From Chrysomallon squamiferum (Eukaryota > Mollusca > Gastropoda > Neomphalida > Peltospiridae), in the NCBI GenBank assembly GCA_012295275.1, contig CM022670.1, positions 3,996,764 through 4,060,763 of the forward strand: a DNA stretch of 64,000 nt, read 5' to 3'. The number at the start of each line of letters is the position of its first letter. The stretch's first letter is position 1. Below, one piece after another: positions 55,950-64,000 of this stretch. Position numbers and translations under genes: made by a program. A model generated the notes under the pieces. It worked only from the letters and a program-made list of their open reading frames with translations, did no database searches and was not told the DNA's origin.

Positions 55950-55966
55950 ATGCCAAGGGAAAGTAA
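55943..55966 (+). CDS. upstream ORF overlapping the Kibra start, 7 codons
   Basis: ATG at 55943 reads MKYAKGK and stops inside the Kibra coding region in another frame. Its context is weak (T at -3), while the main ATG at 55950 has A at -3. Confidence 0.35.
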   Translation: MKYAKGK

Positions 55967-56077
55967 TGGGGATCTTTCCCTACCCGAAGGCTGGGAGAAA
56001 GCAAGCGACTACGATGGAAAAGTATTCTTTATAGACCACATTAACCACCGGACGACGTGGATCGACCCTCGCGACAG
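55950..56077 (+). CDS. Kibra: Kibra/WWC-type WW-domain protein, first coding exon, partial
   Basis: N-terminus of the Hippo-pathway scaffold Kibra (WWC1-3 in vertebrates). It works at the cell cortex with Merlin and Expanded to activate the Hpo/Wts kinases and restrain Yorkie/YAP. The exon encodes 42 codons plus two bases: [10 protein letters not shown] then [20 protein letters not shown] and RTTWIDPRD. This is a complete first WW domain, with Trp15, the aromatic pair Phe26-Phe27, His30, Asn32, Thr36, Trp37 and Pro40. The PRDR ending, start and length agree with WWC proteins. The donor is GTAGGA in phase 2. The second WW domain, coiled coil and C2 domain are not in the window, so the next exon lies beyond 64 kb. 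Confidence 0.9.
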
Positions 56078-57437
56078 GTAGGATTGGAGCCGCGTTGATA
56101 AGTTGTCATTTGTGTATGTTGCTAAATAGCACCAAGTCGCGTTTGGAGTTGTAACTGTTACCACGTCAGTGATATGGATCCTAAAATGATTCGGATATTA
56201 AAGTTTGTTGTCGTGTAACCTACAACGATTCTGCAGTGTTCGAATTATTATTGCTATTACAGATTTTTGTTTTTTGTTGTGCTTTTCCCCCTTCGCTTTG
56301 TCGGCTATCCCAGGATAACTAATCCTTCGATATTCACCAACTTGACAAGATCTGTTTTTGTTTATAAATTTAGTCTTGTTTCCATGTATATGTCATAGAA
56401 AGAAAGTTAGAAAATTAAAGCTATACGATTGTAAGGGGAAGGTTAAACAAAAGTACAGTCTGTGAATAACGTGAATGAAATTTGTGGATTGTAGGATAGA
56501 TATAAAGGTATTCCTTTGTCGGTTTTCATTTAGCACTACTCTAGTAACCAGTCAGTTGGCCATTCATCATAACAGGTGTAATACAATATATAAATCCATA
56601 AATAATAAGTAAGTAAATAAAAATAATACAGTTCAGTTATTGAATGTGCAATATTTTCTAAAGTATACATCATAAAAAAGAAAGAAATATGTATCTTAAC
56701 AGATACATATGTCCAACGTAAATGAATGACGATAATGGTTAAAATGATGTATTTGTTTTAGAATAGGTATTTTATATATTTTGCTGTAAAAGTATTTCTT
56801 TTTTTTATCTCAGACACAAGATAATGAAAATTTTATATGCATTTCGATTTGTGGGATAAACCAGTTAGTATTGTTTTCTTTGTTGTTTGAAGTATTGTTG
56901 TCTTATTATAACTACATTTCTGGACATTTGCTTTTTGTTATTATGACTTGCTACATTGTTGACATTAGCAACTTCGTATATTTATTAATATTATAAACAT
57001 TTTTTTTTCAATTGTATAATATATGAAAACATGTCAACTGTAAAAACATCAGACAGTAAACACGTATCTTCAGAAACACCAATCATATGCACAGTTCCTG
57101 TATTTTAGTTTTTACACAGATGCTTTTTTACATTTTAATAAGTATAAACAACAAGCAGTTTATTTTCAGAACTGACAGATTTGTTTAATGATATCATAAA
57201 CACCGTTTATATATAATATGGATATTTAATTGTAGTGATACTTATACTTTATTGCACAAGAGGAAACAGATATGAATATTGACAACTTTGGTATAGAACT
57301 CAATGGAAAAAAAATGTAGATGTGTGTACAGTTTGTGTATATAGATCACACAGGTTTTCTCAAACTTTTTTGTTTGTTGACAAAACATGTTATTGTGTGC
57401 ATATAATTTGCACAAAATGCCACAAGTAACACAAATA

Positions 57438-57461
57438 TTACATATACATATACATATACAT

Positions 57462-57492
<31 letters not shown>

Positions 57493-57542
57493 CATATACA
57501 TACACATACACATACACATACATATATATATATATATATATA
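57438..57542. repeat. (ATACAT)n/(TA)n/(CATA)n compound array
   Basis: Hexamers ATACAT, two TA runs and CACATA units. The two TA runs each follow an ACATACATA or ATACATA edge, indicating internal duplication. Confidence 0.93.
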
Positions 57543-58654
57543 TCTTTTATTTTCAAATTCATGATCAAAACAATAATTGTAAATTGTTAATAATTTTTTT
57601 GTTTTGACCAACAATACAGAGTTAGCAATGCAACCATCCTAAAATTGTTCATTCATCTGCAACATAATTAGAAATCATTAACCACCATGTCCTGTGATTC
57701 CCATCTGTCATACAAAACATTAATTTTTAATTGGGTTTGATTCATAGGAACAAGAACGCAAAACTTAAAGAGTGGTCAGTGGTTAAAAATGACCCCTGCC
57801 TAGCTAATAGATTTAATAGTTTTTAATCTTGTAAATCTCATTGGTTTGGAGATCGAGTGACAGATCTTTAATCATGCTGATAACATCATCAGAGCCGAGG
57901 TGTGAAATATGTCCATCTGGGAATACTTGGTGATTAACACAGCATAGAAAAGTTAACACCTGCTGAAGCCACTGGTTAGCACCTGTATACATCTCTCTGT
58001 GGTGCAACAGTTTGTGCTACATGTATAACAGGTAGCTGCAGGCTATAAAAACATGGGGATTAATTTAATAGGCATGTATGCATTTTAATAAAATAATGTA
58101 AATGTTTTGATATTTTGTCACACACCTACATATAAACATTTATGTTGAAAACTGTATGCAATTAATGTGAATGAATTAACTTTCATCTTCAAAATGTAAC
58201 AAAATAATAGCATGGTAATCTACATATCTATAGCTGAAACATTATTTAGTAATTAATAGATTTATTTATAAAAAGTTTTATTTACTTGAAAGTGAATAAA
58301 ATATTTTTATAAAACAGATGATAATGCCATAATATGTATATGTTTACATACATCTACAAAACCATCAGCTTTCATATATTTAAACATGTTTTTTAATACT
58401 GATGCTTGTTGATCATGAATTTTCATATTTACTAAGAAGTTCATTATCATGAAACAAAATTACAATTTTGCATGTATCTACAGATTAGTTTTCAGACATT
58501 ATTGTTGTCTAATAATCTGTGTTTGTATTAAGTATTACAGAGCTGTAATTACATACATATGTTCTGCATTTTTACATCAGTTGAATTCCATAAAGTATTT
58601 AGTTGTTACTGACTCTTTCACCTTTAAATTATGATATTTAAGGAATTTGCATTC

Positions 58655-59830
58655 ATGCATTGTATATTACAGCGGCTATTTGGGTTACTGATTTCTGTAG
58701 TGTAGTTATTGTTTGGGTTATTGCACTGTGTATTGTTTGGATTATATGGATTACTGTTTTGTATATTGTGGTATTATTTGGGTTATTGCACTGTGTACTG
58801 CAGTTGTTATTTGGGTTACTGATTTGTGTAGTATAGTTATTGTTTAGGTTATTGCACTGTGTATTGTTTGTTACATTATTTGGGTTGTGTGTAATGCATA
58901 CTGTGTTATATGGGTATTGTGAACTGCAGACTATTACAGTTTTAACTGGTTTATTGCTTTTTGTATTGAGGTTTGTGTTACTACATTGTACTACAGTTGT
59001 TACTTGGGTTACTATGTTGTAGAAGAGTTATTTGAGTTATTACATTGTATTACAGTTATTTGGGTTACTACATTGTATTGTAGTTGATGTTTGTGTGGTT
59101 ACATTGTAATTTGTATTACAGTTGTTACTTGGGTTAGAGTGTTGTAGTGCAGTTATTTGGGTTACTACATCCTAGTACAGTTACTGGGGTTACTACCTTG
59201 TATTAAGTGATTTTTGGTTACTGCATTGTATTACAGTTGTTATTTGTGTTACTACATTGTATTACAGTTATTTGGGTTACTACATTGTATTGTAGTTGAT
59301 GTTTGTGTGGTTACATTGTAATTTGTATTACAGTTGTTACTTGGGTTAGTGTTGTAGTGCAGTTATTTGGGTTACTACATCCTAGTACAGTTACTGGGGT
59401 TACTACCTTGTATTAAGTGATTTTTGGTTACTGCATTGTATTACAGTTGTTATTTGTGTTACTACATTGTATTACAGTTATTTGGGTTACTACATTGCAT
59501 TGCAGTTGTTATTTGGGTTGCTACATTGTATTACAGTTATTTCGGTTACTACATTGTATTACAGTTGTTATTTGGGTTACTACATTGTATTACAGTTATT
59601 TGGGTTACTACATTGCATTGCAGTTGTTATTTGGGTTGCTACATTGTATTACAGTTATATGGGTTACTACATTGTATTACAGTTATTTGGGTTACTACAT
59701 TGCACTGCAGTTGTTATTTGGGTTACTACATTGTATTATAGCAGTTATTTGGGTATTGTATTATTCACTGCTGTTGTTATTTGGGTCACTACATTGTATG
59801 TAACAACTGTTGTTTAAGTTGCTACATTGT
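58655..59830. repeat. T/G-rich minisatellite with a 212-bp higher-order repeat
   Basis: Degenerate units of about 28-34 bp contain TTATTTGGGTTACTACATTG and TATTACAG. Within it a 212-bp block (59041-59252) is repeated almost exactly at 59253-59462, with one 2-base deletion (GTTAGTG for GTTAGAGTG). From 59463 to about 59810 shorter, cleaner units follow. Left of 59041 the units are older and more diverged. All three plus-strand frames stay open over the array only because of the repeat. Confidence 0.92.
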
Positions 59831-62800
59831 TCATTTTAATTGCTATTTCCTTTGTTTAACTATAAAAGTCCTTTTCTGTTTTCTTTTTTGACAGGGAGAA
59901 ATAACAGTTACACAAATAGTATATGAGCTACCATATTTTCAGACCATTTATTTTGTTATTTTTAACAAACACATAAATATATTCAGAGATACACTGATGC
60001 ATGTACATGCAAATTGGAAACTCTAATGTTCTTCATAACCTTGATTTCTCACGTGAGTGGTCCATGTGGAAGCAGTTTGAGCCAGATGTCTGTTTCTGAT
60101 TGCAAAAGTGTGTGGTGATCCAGTACTTGTTTATATTTCTCTACATGTCTACCTTGTAGCAGTCTGACCTTTCACTCTGTGGTATTTTCCCCACAAAGCA
60201 CACATGTCCTGGTGTCACCACTGATGACCCTGGTGCACCCAAAGCACGCCCTACACGTACATGTTCATCAGTCAGAGCAGGATGACCTATCACTTTGTAT
60301 CTTGTTGCCAGTTGGTATTGTTTTGCAATGATTACATTTCTGTTTTTATTTTGTACCTTCAGTATTTTGATAAGGCCAACAACCTTTATCAACTTTGCTT
60401 CCATAGCAGTTTTTTTGTGTGTTTTTTCTGTTGTTGTTTTGAAAATTCCTTTTTCATTTCAGAAATTTTTATTTTTGCTGTTAACAATTTACTGGATCAA
60501 GTCTCATTATTAATGTTTAAGAATTAATGTTGTGAGATATAGTTTGTCAGTCTTTTTCTGTGTTTGTTGAAAACATAAATCATATTCTGTGTTTTAAAAG
60601 TTATAATCTTCAGGTTTTTTTTTTGAATTGTTCATAATTTCCTTTGTATTTTTCCTCTTATTATTTAAAGCCAGTTTTACAAATCGATTTATTTTGTATA
60701 TGATCATTATGTAAGAACAATACATTCTATTGACACCAAACAAGTTAATAATAAACTACAGCAAAGTGTTATGAATTATTCATTTATTCATTAGAAGAGC
60801 TGTATATCTTTGTCTCACTAGGATTTACAGACACAATCTAATTACTCCTTTGTGACTATATTGTTTATATCAAATGTTCAAACATTGGTTACTATCCAAA
60901 CTACTGCAATACTTTTGCTGCTTGTATTCAGATACATATATATATATATATCTTTTCTCCTTTTTTTTGGCATTCATTGTAACTCTAAGGAGTGGTCTTC
61001 AGGTTTGGTAAAGTGATTTGTTTAAACCAAATAATAGCAATGTCTTCGTGAAATGGTTTTCACATTTTTACATGCTGGTATTTCACTTTATGATTTCATA
61101 ATAATTACTCTGCTCACTATTATTTACAGCAAAACGAGTTGGCTGTGATTCTTTTAGATCAGATTTCCTTGTAGAGAATGTTCAGCAAATTCCCATTCCA
61201 ATCAGTTTCATATGACTTGGATTATTAAGGCTGTGATATGTGTTCTATCTGTTCACTGGAAGTTATATATTAATATAAATAATTAGGGTAGACCAAAGAA
61301 TGGCAGTAACTGGTTTCATCTCTCATGTAACCATTGTGCAAAAATATTTATTACTGACACCTAATGACTGTTATCATAATGTTAACACTGTAAGTGGGGA
61401 AAAAATCCACAGAAATTATAGTTATATTCCATAAAGTATTTAGTTGTCAGTGTATTAAGTTAAAATATTAAATATTAAAATCATATACTAACCAAATAAG
61501 CTTAAAATCAAAAACATCTCTGTATAAACATTAATAAAATTTGATAAATGGATTGTTAATATTTTTATTTCTTTCCTAAAAAAAAAAAAAAAAAAATCTT
61601 ATATATAAGCATATAATTTTTTTTATAGAGATCAAATAAAATGTTCATATTTTAAACTTTATTATTATTATTATTATTATTTGGTACAATAAATACATTA
61701 GTATTGTTAAAGTAGCTTTATCATTTTTAAAAATCTATTTATCTTTTTCAGGTTTTTTGTATATTAAACTATGCTGACCTAGTAATCTGAGTATATGAAT
61801 AATTGGAACGTGTTAATGAATATTTACTGTTCTGAGCTGACCTAATAATCTCCACAAATATGATTGATTAATAAACTGTTAAAGATAATTTACAATTAAG
61901 CTAAACCTGCAAATGATAATGTTATATTAGAATATCTTGTTAATTAATTTTAACATTACCAACATTACCATTTCAGAAAACCCTTCTTTATTTATTTATT
62001 TACTTATTTTTAAATTTTTTTAATTTGAAATATTGCTAACTTTTCCTCTGGTAATTGCTTAAGCTATTAGTAGATCACTGCCTGTAGTGTTTGTGTGGAA
62101 ATATGTTTGGAATGCGAGTAGATGATCTTATCTCTCTCTAGAGATAACACCTCTGTTGTTTTTGTCTTCGGAGGCCTCGTTTGGGTAGTTAGTAATACTA
62201 ATGTTGCCTTAGATGTGTAATTAATACTAACAGGTCTTAAACGTGTAAAGTTAGTAGGCCTCAAAAATGTATATCTTAAAAATGTGTCAAACCTGTAATG
62301 ATTTAAAGGTATAGTCTTAAATATGTAATATTTCTAGGCCTTAATGATTTATCCTAAATGTGCAGCACTCACTATGTCTGAAAGTTTTGCATTAAATGAA
62401 TAATAGTAGGCCTTTAAAAATACTGTTTTTAAAAGGTCTTGAAGTTTCTGTCTTTAATTTATAAAATATACAGGTCTTTGAATTTTGTACAGCATATACA
62501 CCAGAAAAAAATATAGTTTAATGTTTTCTATAAAGTCTTAATAATAAGTTACATTTTTGATATTTTATTCACCGTTTGTAACTTTCTGTATGTAATACTG
62601 TAGGGTTTGGGTTGTTACGAAATAGTAACAATGACAGTAATTAATATGGCTTAATGTTTAGTTATTTTTTGTCTTTTAACATTGTTTTAAATGTGCCACA
62701 ACGATATGGCTTAAAGTTTGTGCCAACTTGTAACAAGTTGGGTATATTATTTTTGACATTGTGTTATGTGATACAGATAGAGATATACAGTATATTTTAC

Positions 62801-64000
62801 AAGTTTTGATGTTAATATATAATTTGTAACTTTGTCTTACATGTAGAATATTTTGTGGAATTTAAAAAAAATTATTGGCACCTTTGCCAGGTTTGTGTAA
62901 TAGCTGTTTTCAGTTGGGAAAACATTCATACATTCATCCATTCATTCATTCTTTCATATTTCATTTATCATTTCTTCTGTTCATTCATTTCTTTATTTGT
63001 TAATTCATTGATTTGGCTAACATCATATTTGTATATGTTAGTAAAATGTTTTGTTGTTTTATGGTATTCATTTGAACAAAACACTTTCAAAATAAGTAGA
63101 TAAATAAAAGTCGTAAGTTATACCGGATCATAAGTTATGTCATCTTGTCTTTGTTGATAAGAATGTGATCTACAACTACTAGCAATTGCAGCTTGTAAAA
63201 TGGAAAAAAAAAATAATATATATATATGTGTTATCTAAAAAAAAAAAAAGTATGGAAATTAACATAGCATTTAGTTTAATAACAAAAATAACAGTAATAC
63301 ATAGCATTCTTTTTATGTGTTAATGCATATATGCATGAAACATGAATACGTATGTAAATAATATAAATTTTTTGGTCACACAGATTATTTACTAATGTAA
63401 TCCATATATGTCATTATCTATGCTATGTATTTGTATGTACATACACCACACACAAATACACATTCAAATGTATTACAATTGCATTATATATAAATGATTG
63501 TTGTTTATCAAATGAATGTAATATATATGTACAAACAGGATAAAAAATTTAAATTTTAGTAGAAAGGATATATATATATATATATACATTTACTGCTTAA
63601 TATTATATAAAAATTATATATTAATACAAAACACATTAGTAGTAATAATTAATCAGTAACTGTGAGCAGGTAACTAATTTAAAAAAAGAAACCCCCAAAA
63701 CAACAACAACTTAATGAATGAAACATTTTAGGAAATTCATGAAAAAGATAATAACATTTAACAATCCCTGTTTGTTTTTCATACAGTAGTTAATATTTCA
63801 CTACTTAATGTGGCCTGTCATCTGCATCCTCTCCTGCTTTCACCTTTTTGTACATAAAAAAAAAGAAAAAAAAGAAGTGTTATTCAGAGTAGAGCTCAGA
63901 GTAACTGGGGAAGTCTGGAATACATTGACCTAGAGTCTAGAACAAAATTTCATTTGTGCATATGAAGATAAAGCTATGCAAATGGTAGCTCTCTTACACG

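Larger units (their letters stand above)
56078..64000 (+). other. intron 1 of Kibra, at least 7.9 kb
   Basis: Starts at GTAGGA and shows no second WW-domain exon before the window ends. From about 57.2 kb it is very poor in CpG. It holds a CATA/TA array, a T/G-rich minisatellite with higher-order structure, and an unassigned 87-codon frame on the minus strand (60141-60404) without a recognisable domain. Confidence 0.8.

Noticed and set aside
59417-59817. Overlapping 105-128-codon frames rich in LHCITV and WVTTLYYS
   Set aside because: All three plus-strand frames are open over a T/G-rich minisatellite, which is typical of repeats and not of a gene.
56078-64000. Second WW-domain exon of Kibra
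   Set aside because: No frame with a second WW signature or adjoining GT-AG signals was found. It must lie beyond the window.

Overview
The window is animal nuclear DNA, most likely from a lophotrochozoan and plausibly a mollusc. It is AT-rich, carries a very heavy load of simple repeats, and contains intron-split genes with GT-AG junctions. It also has Pol III initiator tRNA-Met genes and miniature inverted-repeat transposons. No bacterial-style operon is present. The species cannot be fixed from what is visible.

Layout. (1) 1-16 kb: the first coding exon of an SLC6 sodium/chloride-coupled neurotransmitter transporter lies on the minus strand (184-427) and runs out of the window to the left. 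A GC/CpG-rich promoter-like block at about 15.95-16.27 kb ends in a good minus-strand splice donor and may hold this gene's non-coding first exon. (2) 16.3-18.15 kb: a block almost without CpG directly downstream of that promoter-like DNA, possibly the body of an unrecognised plus-strand transcript. (3) 21.9-26.6 kb: four initiator tRNA-Met genes and one decayed relic, partly arranged as a segmental duplication of about 2.05 kb. Between the two halves sit a hAT-like MITE with 8-bp target-site duplications and a TA-flanked Tc1/mariner-like MITE. (4) 31.7-49.1 kb: a complete second SLC6 transporter gene on the plus strand, 13 coding exons and 636 codons, with GABA/taurine/creatine-type residues. 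The two SLC6 genes are head-to-head paralogues, with 33 of 38 identical residues around TM1 and the same phase-1 intron. (5) 49.1-55.8 kb: repeat-rich intergenic DNA with no supported gene. (6) 55.8-64 kb: promoter, upstream ORFs and first coding exon of a Kibra/WWC-type WW-domain gene, the Hippo-pathway scaffold, followed by at least 7.9 kb of its first intron. That intron holds a minisatellite with higher-order structure.

The protein-coding genes are functionally separate: two membrane transporters for small amino-acid-like substrates and a cytoplasmic Hippo scaffold. The tRNA genes supply initiator methionyl-tRNA. CpG content differs between the units. The SLC6 genes keep CpGs, while the Kibra intron and the 16.3-18.15 kb block have lost most of them. 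This fits the mosaic gene-body methylation known in invertebrates. The most interesting points are the tRNA-iMet duplication with its recurrent upstream motif, the possible hidden transcript at 16.2-18.15 kb, the two well-delimited MITEs, two long hairpins, and a pentanucleotide satellite that runs up to a splice acceptor.
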